From positions 319,124,018 through 319,188,017 of the forward strand of contig OX352772.1 in the NCBI GenBank assembly GCA_947095535.1: a stretch of DNA of 64,000 nt, read 5' to 3'. The stretch's first letter is position 1. Each line of letters opens with the position of its first letter. The position numbers and the translations under genes are program-made. The DNA comes from Poecilobothrus nobilitatus (lineage: Eukaryota; Arthropoda; Insecta; Diptera; Dolichopodidae). Of the stretch, positions 35,640-47,027 are shown piece by piece. The notes under the pieces were generated by a model that ran no database searches, was not told where the DNA came from, and saw only the letters and a program-made list of their open reading frames with translations.

Positions 35640-36690
35640 TGTTTTTTTCAATAGATAATTAACTATACTTTTAATTAAAATTTATATAAATAATATATAT
35701 GTACCTTCATCAACTATTAAATATTATTCATAATAATTTCATTTTTGCTAAATCCTGAAGTTCATGTAATGCAATCAAAAAAAATTAAACCCATACCTGA
35801 AAAGAAAAGAAAAATAATAATAAATTAATTTACTTTATTTTTAATTTTTCTATTTATTTTATAATAAGATATATTTTTTATAATAATTTTTACAATTGTT
35901 TTGTAAACAATTAAAATTGTGTTTCAGAATTTTGAAGATTTCTCTAAACTAAATGCAAATGGTAAAATGTTTGTGCAAATATACAAATTGAATTATTTTT
36001 TTATTTTTATAAAAAATCAATGCTGTTGCTTACCTGTTGCTTAATGAATTTAAGAAATTGAATCCTAACTGTTAAGAAAATAACTAAATATCATTTATAA
36101 GAAAAATTTATCATGTTCATCATTACCCAAAGTTGTTCTATGCGAAAAAAGGACGATGTCCAAATTTAAATTGTAACATAATAGATATGAGAATGTAAAT
36201 CGCGTAACAAATAGTTTGTGAATTTGTTTGCTTTGTGAAATCATATGCCATCGCATGTGTTCCCAAATTTAGTAACTAATATGTGTACGACTATATCGTT
36301 ATGCTATAAACTTTTATACTATTTAATTTTTTTGAAAACAATAAACCATACAATAAAAATGTCAATAAATTACAGCTATAATTGTGGTGAGTTAGAAAAT
36401 TTGATAAAAATCATATGTTAATAACAGTTTTTTTTATGGAAAAAAATGACAGTTAGACAAAATATTAAAACAAAACATTGAAAATATGTATATTTTTCGA
36501 ATTTAAAAGTTTATAACTATTTAACTATTAATAAGTACTAAGAGAAAGTTTAGGTATTAGTAGAAAGGTCACAGTTTCAGCTCTGTATCGACATATAAAA
36601 GAAATTTATATTTTATACAGGGGCGAATATATGATTATATTTTTAAAAACTCAATAATAATACTTTCAAAACTGTTATCTCGGATAGATA
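35640..36690. other. AT-rich stretch without recognisable gene
   Basis: No open frame of note and no repeat structure was recognised. Confidence 0.6.
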
Positions 36691-36694
36691 ATCT

Positions 36695-37180
36695 AAGAAT
36701 ATAATAGACAACCCTCTCCTGCTCTGGAACAATTTTTCTTTTTCCGCCCTCGACAATCACCTCTTCTTCGCGACCTTTGACTTCCGGACACCCTGTATAC
36801 AAGGTTATTTACATATGCGTGTTTTTTTTCCCTAAGCGAGGAAATCTTCCAAAGACACCAAGAATTTCCCCCTTGGTAGTGTCAGATTCTTACTGACTAA
36901 ACCCACCTCCCCCTTTAGCCAATATAATGGGATGAAACCCTTACCTGCGAACGCAGCATATTGGCTAGGGAGTAGGGATAGGAAAGGATAGGAAATGGAT
37001 ATGGAAACATTGAATTTGGAGTGGGACTGTAAGGAAACAACGAATCCGCCTATTATTATTACTATTTTGCTAACAGTGACCAAAGTCGTCACAACAGTTA
37101 CAACATGTAGTAGTATTATATAGTACTACATTAGGTAATTATTGAAGGCAACCCCCACTGTCACTGTAGCGGTTACTATT
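36695..37180. other. GC-richer structured island
   Basis: The minus strand opens at about 36796 with ACAGGGTGTCCGGAAGTCAA, a start typical of insect DNA transposon ends. An imperfect ~20-bp inverted repeat surrounds 36906-36976, with AGCCAATAT (36917-36925) and ATATTGGCT (36958-36966) as its exact core. Another stem (TGTAGTA / TACTACA) lies at 37106-37130. The minus strand has an 86-codon open frame (37092-36832) that I do not recognise. Possibly a non-autonomous DNA transposon or part of one; the other end was not found. Confidence 0.4.
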
Positions 37181-37184
37181 ATTG

Positions 37185-37352
37185 GTATTAGTATTCTTAT
37201 TATTATTATTTTACTACAGAGTCAGCGCCATCAGTGGATTACAACGTGCAGCAGTATATAACACTTTACTTGCATGATATAACCAAAGATAGCTCCACTG
37301 TAGTAGCTATTATTATTATTATTATTATAATTATTGTTATTATTACTATTAC

Positions 37353-37389
<37 letters not shown>

Positions 37390-37432
37390 TTTATTGTTAT
37401 TACTATTATTATTAATATTATTATTATATAAC
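37185..37432. repeat. (ATT)n microsatellite
   Basis: ATT/TTA trinucleotide repeats occur at 37190-37213 and, much longer, at 37304-37432, with scattered GTT and ACT units. Long Asn or Ile runs in the open frames here are products of the repeat and not genes. Confidence 0.9.
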
Positions 37433-37449
37433 ATATTAAACATATAAGA

Positions 37450-40400
37450 TTAGTTTTTTTCCCATATATGATCAAAAATAGAAAATATAAATGTACCCTT
37501 GAATAAAAAAAAAATATATTAAAATAAATTCTTGATTACAAAGCGATTGATTGTTATATTTAATTGATTAAATTAATTTAATGAAGAAATTTTAATTTAT
37601 TTTTATATTATTTTCATCCAAATAGAACACTAAAAAGAAGTAAATCTTTTCGTAAGTTATTTAGTTTAATATATTCATTAGCCAGACTGGGCAATCAACA
37701 TATTTTGTTCCGTATCCGTAACTAAAAATGTACCTATCTGTATTTCATAATGTATATATTATGTAAAGATATCCATACGTGAAATCCTACACTTACGTAT
37801 ACGTATACGTATAAGCTTATCAATTTGATCAGTTTGTACAATTTTCTGAACGTATTAATACTTGCATATTTCAAAATATCATAATAACGTTGTGGTTTTT
37901 AAAATCATGCAGAAAATAATATTAATAGTAGTACTATTAATAATACCTTTTCATATCTTTTCTCATTATCCTTTAAACTTCTAACTATGTTTATTAGATT
38001 TATTTTATCCTTTGAACTATGTTTATATTACTATAAAAATAATGTGTTTAAATAAAACTTTAAAGTGCAATTAAAAATTTCTTTATATAAAATAAACTAT
38101 TTAAAATTTTTTTAAGTAAAAAAAAAAAAAAACAAATTTATTAGCATTTTAATTGTTTTTGACATATTATGCAATTTTCTACTTTAATAATTTTAATTTC
38201 TTTCGTAATAAAGTAAACATAGTAACATTGATGTATTGATATTTTTCTATAATTTTTCAAACTTTTTTTTAACAAGGGTGACAAAAAATCTTTTTTATCA
38301 TATAGAAACTGTAAGTATGAACAATTTATATGACAATTTTATGGTTTTCTTATGAGATCTATTAGAAAATTTTAAACTGTTACATTATAGTTTTCTTTTT
38401 TTGTTTTTTTTTTAATTAAGTGCAGCATAAGTCCACTAACTGTAACTTAACAATAATAGATTAATAGATATAAATTATTATATCTATAAGTTGAAAATCT
38501 TATTTACTATATTTTTTTCATTTTAAGTTTTTTTTTAAATTTTTTTTTTATTTTAAGTTTTTTTTATACTATTAGTGTTTATGATGGTGTAATTATAGTT
38601 TATATAATGCAGTTATCGCTCTTTAGAAAGAAATAGAATGAAAGAATGAACTGTAACTGAAAATTGACGTTATCTGCAAAAATATTTTTTTGATGCTTTC
38701 AAAAACATTTAACAGAATATACGAGTATACACATTGTTATATATACTAGTATTCTCATGTATATTTTTTATAGTTTTATAAAAAAAAAAAAAAAAAAAAA
38801 AACAAAACAATAAAAGATCCGAGGCTTGTACATAATTACAAAAGTTTCTTAGAGCCATCATCATATAAATTTACAACCTTCAACATAAAAAAAAAATAAA
38901 AAACAAAAATCTGAAAAAGAAAAACAATAAAAACGATAGAAAAAATCCCGCAAAACTATTTGAATTTTAGACAGTTAAGTGAACGTTTATCTGCAGAGAT
39001 TTACAACAGTAAAATTACAGAAAAAAAATAAAAATAAAAGAAAAACCAAAAAATAAACTTTTTCTCCTTTTAATTTTATATTTTTATTTTTTTTTTTTAG
39101 TTGTGTTTTTTTTTTTGCAATATTATTTTTAACAAAAGCACGAGGACACAAAAAAAAAAAAAAAATAAAATTATGAACAATAATTTCAAAGACTTACAAC
39201 AAACTAAGAGCAAACTAAGTAAAATTCTTCTTTAGTTCTGTTTTATAATGAAAATTGCATACTTTTATTTAATCTGTCAAGTTGTTTTTATTTTATTTTT
39301 TTTTTCAACATTATTAAAACTTTTCTTTTTATTATCATAACTGTAATTTTTTGTTTCTTAGTAAAGAAAATTTTCTTCAATTATATGTCCAACTTGAAAA
39401 TAATATTAAGACTCTTTTTTTTGGATAACTTAATTTTTTTTTTTTTTTTTGTTTTTAAAAATTTGTAAGGATAATTTTGTATAAAAATGCAAAATATTTC
39501 AAAAACTCTAAGGAATTTGGTCATTATTTTATTGAACAACAAACAAAAATTTCGTTTTTCTTTTTTTTTTGTAAAATACTATAGTATTTTTTTTTTTGCA
39601 AACTAAATACATAGTTTTGTTTTAAAAAAATCCCTTTAAAAACATTTAATTTACATACAAATCATTATAATTTAAATTATTTTTAATTAATTCTGAAAAA
39701 AAATCCAAAAAAAAAAAAACATTGTAAAAATCTTTCAAAACTAAACTTTTATAAACTAAAAAGTACAGTGTGATTACTTCATTTTAAAGATATGTCCCAA
39801 ATTGCATATGTGAAGGCGCATATTTTTTTTTTTTTTTTAATTTTCTTACCTTATAATAATAAATAATATTATAATATAAACCACAAGGGTAAAAATTTTA
39901 TTGCTCATTGTTTTTTTTTTTTTTATTTAATATTTATTTTTTTTTTAATGCAAGGTTAAATATTTTTTTCGTATTAGTTATTATTATATGTTGGTAGATT
40001 ATACGGTAGCCACAATTTTTTCTTCCATTTGTCATAATGTTATATTAGTTGGTAGTAGTTTTTTGTTTCTGCATATTTAAAAATTTTTTTTTTATACAAT
40101 GTTTTAGTCATGATGTTTGAATTTTCTTTGTTTTCGTTTTTTTTTTTCTTTTTTTCTGCAGTTTTGAAGTGTGTTGGTGTCTAATGCGGTTGAACTAATT
40201 AAGCTGTAAAAAATAATTATGAAAAAACTTTTTAATAGAATAGAATGAAAAAAAAAATACCCAGTTTGTTTTATTTAATGCTAAAAATAATAAATGGACA
40301 AAAAAAAAAAAAAATAAAATTGTTAAGATATAAAGGCCAAAACTTTTAAAGGATTTATTTATTCATTTTTTGTTTAAAAGAAAAACTTAAAGAGGAAAAA

Positions 40401-41150
40401 AAAAAATTGCTTTAAGGATTTATATATTTTTTTTTTAGGAACTGCACCTTTTCTTTCTTTTCTTATAATGCAGAATAAATTACTGTTGCAAAAACTAAAA
40501 TTAGTTAAGTTGAAACTTAACTATTTTTTTTTTTTTTTTTTTAGAAATGAGAAAAATGAATTGTTGGTATGAACAGACAAATTTATTTTTATATGGGAGT
40601 GAGGCGCGATAAATTAGTTTTTGCATATAAAATAATTATCTAAAAAAGGTAAATGTATTTTTTTTTTTCAGGTAATGAAAGAAATCTTTATAGAAACAGA
40701 TCACTGTAATATAATTTAAAAAAAAAAAAATTTGTATTGCAAATTAAACTTATGAAGTGAATTTATATTATAGAAAATTTATAATTACATAAATTTTGTG
40801 GTTCATTAAATACTTAAATATTAAACATTTGTTAAAAATATGATATAAATTTTTTTTTTTTTTTTGAATTTAATAATTTTCTGAACTAAGAATCCTTACT
40901 ATGTGTAGGGATCTTTAAAAATTAGAAAACATGACATATTGGATCGCCTGTAATATTTAATAGAGATGACCTTTAATTATACCCTTTTTATAGTTTACAT
41001 TTATATTACATTTTATGTTATAAAAATTTAATAGAAGAAATTTTAAAGTTAGTTAGAAAATCAGGATTTTAATAATTTGATTAGAAATGAAGCGAAGGTG
41101 ACAGTTCTCCCATGACAAATATTTCAAAAGCAAAATAACTTTACATTACA
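37450..41150. other. Homopolymer-rich AT DNA, no gene called
   Basis: From about 38.7 to 40.9 kb runs of 10-23 T or A occur every 50-150 bases. A TACGTA tract is at 37794-37812. At 40131-40161 a long pyrimidine tract ends in CTGCAG, a good splice-acceptor match, followed by less simple sequence (TTTTGAAGTGTGTTGG...). All three frames after it close within 17 codons. Nothing can be called from sequence alone. Confidence 0.5.
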
Positions 41151-41156
41151 TTGTTA

Positions 41157-41330
41157 GGGGCCTCGGTTGCCTAGTGGATAAGAGCGTACAAAATACGCTG
41201 CAAACACTGAGGGAGTGTGGGTTCGAATTCCACACACGTCGGAAGAGTTATTCCCCTTTACGACATTTACGCAGTCACGCCTGAACAGGAAAGGCTGTGT
41301 CCATTACACATTATGTAATGAAATGAGAGA
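41157..41330 (+). mobile_element. tRNA-derived SINE, plus-strand copy
   Basis: It starts GGGGCCTCGGTTGCCTAGTG (box A region), with the stem GCGTAC-AAA-ATACGC, box B GGTTCGAATTCC, then the family body (CACACGTCGGAAGAG, TTATTCCCCTTTACGAC, AGGAAAGGCTGTGT). The far 3' end has drifted: the TTTATGTGGCAGG tail of the other copies is not visible. The head is the best preserved of the set. Confidence 0.8.
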
Positions 41331-41339
41331 AATGTATTA

Positions 41340-43430
41340 GAGAAATGCATTAAAAAAGAAAAAAATTACATTATTTTACAGTTTCTTACAGTTCTATATA
41401 TTTATTTACAGTTCCTTATAGCATTAATCTTTGTTTACGTGTATTTTACATTTCTATACGTTAGATATGAGAATAATCATAAAAAAATACTAATTAAGTG
41501 TAAAATGCCACAACACTGTGCATAAATTGGTGGTTTGCTCCAACAAAAAAAAAAAAAAAATTTTTTCCATCAATCAATCACCAATTGGTTTCAAAACCAA
41601 TTTAATTACTTCACAATAAAATAATCATTGTATTATGTTTAATAGAAAAGGGTGGGTGAAATGAAGTTAAATATTTTTTTTAACTGAATGTTTTGTAGAA
41701 TTCTTACGGATTATCTTATAAGGTTCCCTGTCCGATGAATCACATATGATATAAAATTGAAATTTTTGTATCATGTTTTATAAGCTTATGAATCATCATG
41801 TGATTCATGAATAGTTGAATTTTTCTTGAAAATAATTTTTAGACGTAACAAATTAATTGAATACTTTTGTATGTGGACGTGTAGGTAATGTCTTAAAAAA
41901 CATAAAACAAAAAAAAATCTACGTGATTCATATTTTTTTGATTTTATCTATTTTTTTTTTTTTTTTTGTTATATACATACTTAAGGGGCATGAGAAATAA
42001 CCTGTTATTATTGTGTATAAAAACTATATAATATACTAAATTGATTTTTTCTTGATCATTAATGTTTTAATTTTATGATTGATTTTTTTGTTTTTTTAAT
42101 TTATTTAAATTTCAGTCATAATTAAAAATAGAATACAGCTGTACTCTTATGTATTCTTAAAATTCAATTTTACTTATAAAAAAAAATACCTAAAGTTTTG
42201 TAAAACTCAAATTAAACTGACAATAAATTAATATTTAAAAAGAAAACAAATAGCATATGTTTGCAATATAAATAAATTAAAAAAAATTTTATTTAAAAAC
42301 TTTATTTAATATTAATTGGTCATCATAATTGTAATACCTTTTAGAACATGAAACATATTGTAAAAGATCCATTTATTATCTATAGTATTTTTTTTCAAAA
42401 AATAGAAAATATAATGAAAAGATAGAACCAATCTCTAAAATATATTTGATCAATTTTTTTCCTTAGACATTTTTAAATTTATTTAAGAGGTTGCATCAGG
42501 TTCAAACAACAATGAAATTTTATACTTTTCATTTTATATAGATACTATTATATACTCTCGTAATATAATACATATTATATATTTACGTATATATATACCA
42601 GACTAACATATTGATATAAATTGCATTTTAGAGTAATATTTTTCAATATATTTATATTAAAAAAAAAAAAAATAAAAAAAAATAAACGCATTGAATGAAT
42701 GAAGAAAAGAAAAGTTATATCGTTGTTTCTATTCTATTCTATATTGTATTTTTATCTTAAAAATTCATTTCTCATATTGAAAAATTGTTTCAATTCAACA
42801 AAAAAAAAAAAAAAAAAAGATTTTATACTGATGTTCTATTTTCTTGTTATTCTTTGCTCGTTACTTAAAACTTGAAGCGTTAAATTGATTTTTCAAATTG
42901 CATCAAGTAAATTTTTATACAACATTTTTTTATTGTAGTGTTTTTTTTTTTTTCGTTTATTTAAAAAGTATCCATTTTTAAATGTAGCAAAAAAATAAAA
43001 ATAAAAAATAAAAAAGGAAGAAAGTAGTTTGAAAGAATAAAAAAAGATTTAACCGTTTTTTTTTTTTTTATTTTCGTTGAAAGAAAAAAGATGCATGCTT
43101 TAACATTTCAAGTATCATTCAATCACTTTTAACAAGCAATTATGTAGGTAAAAGCGTTTAAATTGATTTTGTTAAGAAATTAGATATTTAAGAAAAAAGA
43201 AAAAATTAAAAAGATTTAATTTTTATTTTTATTTGAAAGCAAAAGGTATCTATCTGAATTATTACAAAAAAAAAATTCTAGCTATATACCTTTTGATTTT
43301 AATGAATATTAACACTTTGAAACAGAACAAGTTATTGTATATATTGTATACTATATGGCGGTTCCTTTATTTGTTTAGGTAATTTAGCATGTATTTTAAT
43401 ATAGAAATCTATAGTTTAATTAACATTTTA
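41340..43430. other. AT-rich stretch without recognisable gene
   Basis: Homopolymers dominate (41553-41560, 41950-41968, 42658-42672, 42800-42818, 43057-43070). Small hairpins occur around 41582-41603 (AATTGGTTT / AAACCAATT) and 41790-41811 (ATGAATCA / TGATTCAT). No coding or tRNA-like signal. Confidence 0.55.
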
Positions 43431-43537
43431 AAATAGATGTACGTAGCTGGTTCTGTCAACTTTGACAAGACCACAATTAGTTTTGCTAAAACTATCGTGA
43501 CCACAAGGCTTATGTTTAGGCTGTATCGGATTTAATT

Positions 43538-44510
43538 TTAGATCCATTTCACGGCATTCAGGAACCTTACCATTTCTGCAGGTTGCTTAGCCACTAGATC
43601 GCTAAGATCGTTACATTCATGGCTACCCAGAGCTACTCTTCTGGCCATGGGCAGCACTGGGCATTTACACGTGAAGTGTATATGATTTCTTTTTCATTCT
43701 GTTTACCACAAATCCAGCATGATGTGTTGAATGGAATACCTAATCTGGCCCCATGTTCACCAATTGGCCAGTGTCCCGTGAACACACCTATTGCTGTGGC
43801 TATCTTCCGCTGAGGTAGCTTCAATAAGTTGTCCGTTCTTTTGTTGTCGTACAACGGCTATATTTTCTTGGTCGTACGGCATGAGGTTAATTCTTTTCAC
43901 CTTATATTAGCTAGGGATAAAAATTGTAGAACGATATCGCTTTTAATGCTGTTTAGTGGTGAAACCACCTGTTCTTCCAATGAAGCATTCAGATTGGATT
44001 CAGATTCCTTGCAAATTCATTAGCATTTTCATTTTGTGAGATGTTCCTGAAATGTCCGGGAACCAACTACAACAGTCCAGAAATTTTATATAAACGTCAA
44101 GGGGGAGGAGGTAAAGAAGTGTATCTAGTGCATTAATTGGCGTCCATTTTAACGCACCCGTAATTTTTATACATGCACCTATTAAGTTTGGTATCGGATA
44201 TACTCCTTTTTCAGCGCGGGCCACCAGACTAGTGATCCGTAGTTAAGAATGGAGCGCACTATAGCTGTGTACAACCATCAAGCCATTTTTGGTTTCAATC
44301 CCCATTTTTTACCTAACAGTTTCTTACAAGAATACAGGGCTAGACAAGCCATTTTGGCTCTTTTTTCAGTATTAAGTCTCCACTTCAGTTTCGGATAAAG
44401 TACCATTCCTAGATATTTGACACTGGAGCCTAAATTCATATATATATATACCATCCAATCTAGGTTTGGTGAATTCCGGTATCTTTGTATCTAAGACTTT
44501 CATATAAAAT
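43538..44510 (-). pseudogene. Non-LTR retrotransposon remnant: RT thumb, RNase H, C-terminus
   Basis: Read on the minus strand from about 44504, in order: VKYLGMVLYPKLKWR and IVRSILNYGSLVWWPAL (the end of the reverse transcriptase domain), ITGALKWTPINALDTLL, NANEFARNL (the RNase H region, cf. GN..ADELAR), KLPQRKIATAIGVFTGHW, SCWICGKQNEKE, then FTCKCPVLPMARRVALGS and a terminal TAA at 43538-43540. This order is that of R1/LOA-type non-LTR elements, which carry RNase H after the RT. The RT catalytic core is missing, and at least three frameshifts plus an internal TGA make it dead. Several other RNase H-type remnants lie in the window (34250, 49050, 61120). Confidence 0.8.
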
Positions 44511-44650
44511 AAAGATTCGAAATGTGATAATGGTGGAAAAAAATCCTTTGACTGAGGAGAATGTAGGACTTTTGTGCCAGTGCCACTAACCTTAATTTTA
44601 AGTTAACTACATATATATATTTTTTTCTCTGATTTTTTTTTGTTTTTTTT

Positions 44651-44824
44651 TTCATTCACCTGCCACATTAATGTAACAAAGAAATTACACAGCATTTTTG
44701 TTTCAAGGTATGGCTGTAAATATCGTAAAATGGAATTATTCTTACGATGTATGTGGAATTCGAACCCAGAATTCTCTTGGCGCTTACCACGTATACTCTT
44801 ATCCACTAGGCCATCGATGCCCCA
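44651..44824 (-). mobile_element. tRNA-derived SINE, minus-strand copy
   Basis: On the minus strand it starts GGGGCATCGATGGCCTAGTG, with an anticodon-arm-like AGAGTATACGTGG, box B-like GGGTTCGAATTCC, then ACATACATCGTAAGAATAAT in place of the conserved body, and the tail TTACATTAATGTGGCAGGTG. More diverged in the middle than the copies at 35011 and 41157. It sits just upstream of the RNase H element remnant on the same strand. Confidence 0.7.
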
Positions 44825-44829
44825 ATTTT

Positions 44830-45349
44830 CTCTTTTCATTATGAAAAATACCTATAAGATAATATCAATAATTTTAAAATGTATTCGAAAATCTAATTTC
44901 GTACTTTTCGACTAGACTAAATACTAGATTTTAATAATATACCTTTATTTTAAACAAATCTATATTTTATAAACTCCAATATATAAACATTAAATTCTCT
45001 AATAATTCTATAATACTGTCACAAAGATTTTCTAAGAGAGAAAAATGTCTTATTTCATTTACCTTAAAATATTAGCTTATAGATGTTTTCGAAAAGATAA
45101 AAAAAAAAAAAAAATGAATTTTTCATTTTCATTATATTTAATTTCGTATTATTTTACAGAAATTGTAAAAAGTTAAATAAGCAGAAAAAAAAGTAAACAT
45201 TGTAAATGATGTATCACAAAGAATAATGTGTTGTATCAATTTACTTTATTTTGAAAAATTAAATTTAAATCTTTTTAAGAAAAGAAAAATAGAATGATTT
45301 TTAGACAAATTATAAGTGTATATATATATAAGTGTATATATATATATAA
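44830..45349. other. AT-rich DNA, no gene seen
   Basis: An AT stretch ending in TATATA repeats (45319-45350) directly before the truncated reverse transcriptase. The TA tract is the likely insertion site of that retroposon. Confidence 0.6.
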
Positions 45350-46708
45350 TCTTCTTTTTTAACCCCCATTCATAAAAAGGGTGACAAAGCTTCCGTCGAA
45401 AATTACCGTGGTATAGCTATCCTATCAACTATTCCAAAATTGTTCGAAAAAATTGTAGTCAGTAAAATAACACCCGTCATAAATTCAAAATTAAACGAAC
45501 AACAACATGGATTTAGAAAAGGTCGTTCTACTACAACCAATCTTACGGTTTACACATCGGAAATACTAACTGAAATGGAAAATGGTTATCAAGTTGATGC
45601 TATTTACACGGATTTTAGCAAAGCTTTCGATCGTGTTGATCACAATATTTTGTTTAAAAAACTTGAAACTTTAGGCATTTCAGGTTCTTTCCTTACTTGG
45701 CTTTGCTCTTATCTTACTGAAAGAACTCAAAATATTAAATTCCAAGGTTATTTATCGAACACAATTAATGTCACCTCGGGAGTGCCACAAGGAAGCCATT
45801 TAGGCCCACTTCTATTTAATATTTTTATTTCAGATCTTTCTAATAAACTAGAAGGTGTACCACATATTGCATTTGCTGACGATCTTAAAATTTACCACGT
45901 TATCAAAAATAGTTCAAATTTTGAATTACTTCAATCAAATTTACATTCTTTACAAGAATGGTGCTTCTACAACAAATTAGAACTTAACATAGCGAAATGC
46001 AAGGTCATAAGTTTTACACGAAAAAGATCTACAATGCTTTTCGACTATACAATAGATAACATAGTTCTTGAAAGGGTGTCCTGTATGACCGATCTTGGCA
46101 TTCTTCTGGACGATAAACTTAACTTCCATCTTCACTATGATCATATGATTTCCAAAGCAAATAAAATGTTAGGTTTTATTAAGAGAAGGGCTAAGGAATT
46201 TAATAACCCAGCAGTGACAAAAGCTCTTTACTGCTCGTTAGTTCGATCTATTCTAGAATACGGTAATATCGTATGGGATCCAGTGTTTCAATTACATTCC
46301 AATAGGATAGAATCCGTTCAGAAACAATTCCTTTTGTTTGCCTTGAGAAACCAATATAATCCTATAGACTATTCTACTCTTCCAAGCTACTCTACAAGAC
46401 TTAAATCATTGAATATGTTAACCTTATCTTCACGCAGGCAAATGCTTTCATCCTGCTTTACTTTTGACATCATAAAAAAAAATATTGACGTTCAATTCTT
46501 AGTAAATAAGGTTAGATTAAACAATGTAGTCAGAAATACAAGAAACACTAAATTTTTACTAGAAAATACACACAGAACAGAATATGGAAGAAATGAGCCA
46601 ATAAACAGATGTTGCACTACATTCAACAAACACAGTCATCTTTTTTCACCAGACATATCAAGAAATTCTTTTAAACATAAATTAACACAGAAATTCATAA
46701 ATGACTAA
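45350..46708 (+). CDS. Reverse transcriptase of a 5'-truncated non-LTR element
   Basis: An uninterrupted frame of 452 codons runs from just after a TAA at 45347 to the TAA at 46706-46708. Homology begins at about 45359 (LTPIHKKGDKASVENYRGIA), already inside the RT domain, so endonuclease, ORF1 and promoter are gone. There is no true start; the frame simply opens at the truncation. RT landmarks are GFRKGRST (45509), TDFSKAFD with the first catalytic Asp (45611), SGVPQGSHLGPLLF (45776), FADD with the catalytic Asp pair (45872-45883), and LVRSILEYGNIVWDP (46235). No RNase H follows. FADDLK and the tail resemble CR1-like families of the Jockey/CR1 assemblage; the exact clade is not resolved. It is the only long intact frame in the window, which points to a recent insertion. 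Confidence 0.9.
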   Translation, partial: SSFLTPIHKKGDKASVENYRGIAILSTIPKLFEKIVVSKITPVINSKLNEQQHGFRKGRSTTTNLTVYTSEILTEMENGYQVDAIYTDFSKAFDRVDHNILFKKLETLGISGSFLTWLCSYLTERTQNIKFQGYLSNTINVTSGVPQGSHLGPLLFNIFISDLSNKLEGVPHIAFADDLKIYHVIKNSSNFELLQSNLHSLQEWCFYNKLELNIAKCKVISFTRKRSTMLFDYTIDNIVLERVSCMTDLGILLDDKLNFHLHYDHMISKANKMLGFIKRRAKEFNNPAVTKALYCSLVRSILEYGNIVWDPVFQLHSNRIESVQKQFLLFALRNQYNPIDYSTLPSYSTRLKSLNMLTLSSRRQMLSSCFTFDIIKKNIDVQFLVNKVRLNNVVRNTRNTKFLLENTHRTEYGRNEPINRCCTTFNKHSHLFSPDISRNSFKHKLTQKFIND

Positions 46709-47027
46709 ATTACTTAAATTACCTAATTACTTTGTAAACATTTAAAAAAAAAAAAAAAAAATAATAATAATAATAATAATATATTTAATTCAAGTTCAAG
46801 TTCATATTATACATTCCACTTAATTTTACAGTCATACTGTGTTTTTGTTCTGTAAGCATTTTTTTTTTTTTGTTTTCAAATTTAATATATAGTGCAAATT
46901 ATAAAATTTTCATTGTAAATTTTTAGCTTAGTAATCAAAAATGTTTATTTTGTTAGCTTTAATTTTTTTAGCTGTAAGATTTTTTATGTAAAAACCTTGC
47001 TTTGGTTTAATAAATAAAATAAAAATA
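46709..47027 (+). other. 3' tail region of the non-LTR element
   Basis: After the stop codon come about 35 bases, an A run (46743-46760) and an (AAT)n tract (46761-46781), which may be the 3' tail of the element. An alternative end is the TTAATAAATAAAATAAAA block at 47009-47036, directly against the next transposon. Which one is the real 3' end cannot be decided here. Confidence 0.5.

Noticed and set aside
37231..37475. Asn-rich and Ile-rich open frames on both strands
   Set aside because: They are translations of the ATT microsatellite.
44640..44915. 91-codon open frame at the SINE
   Set aside because: It spans the antisense of a tRNA-derived SINE and has no other coding signal.
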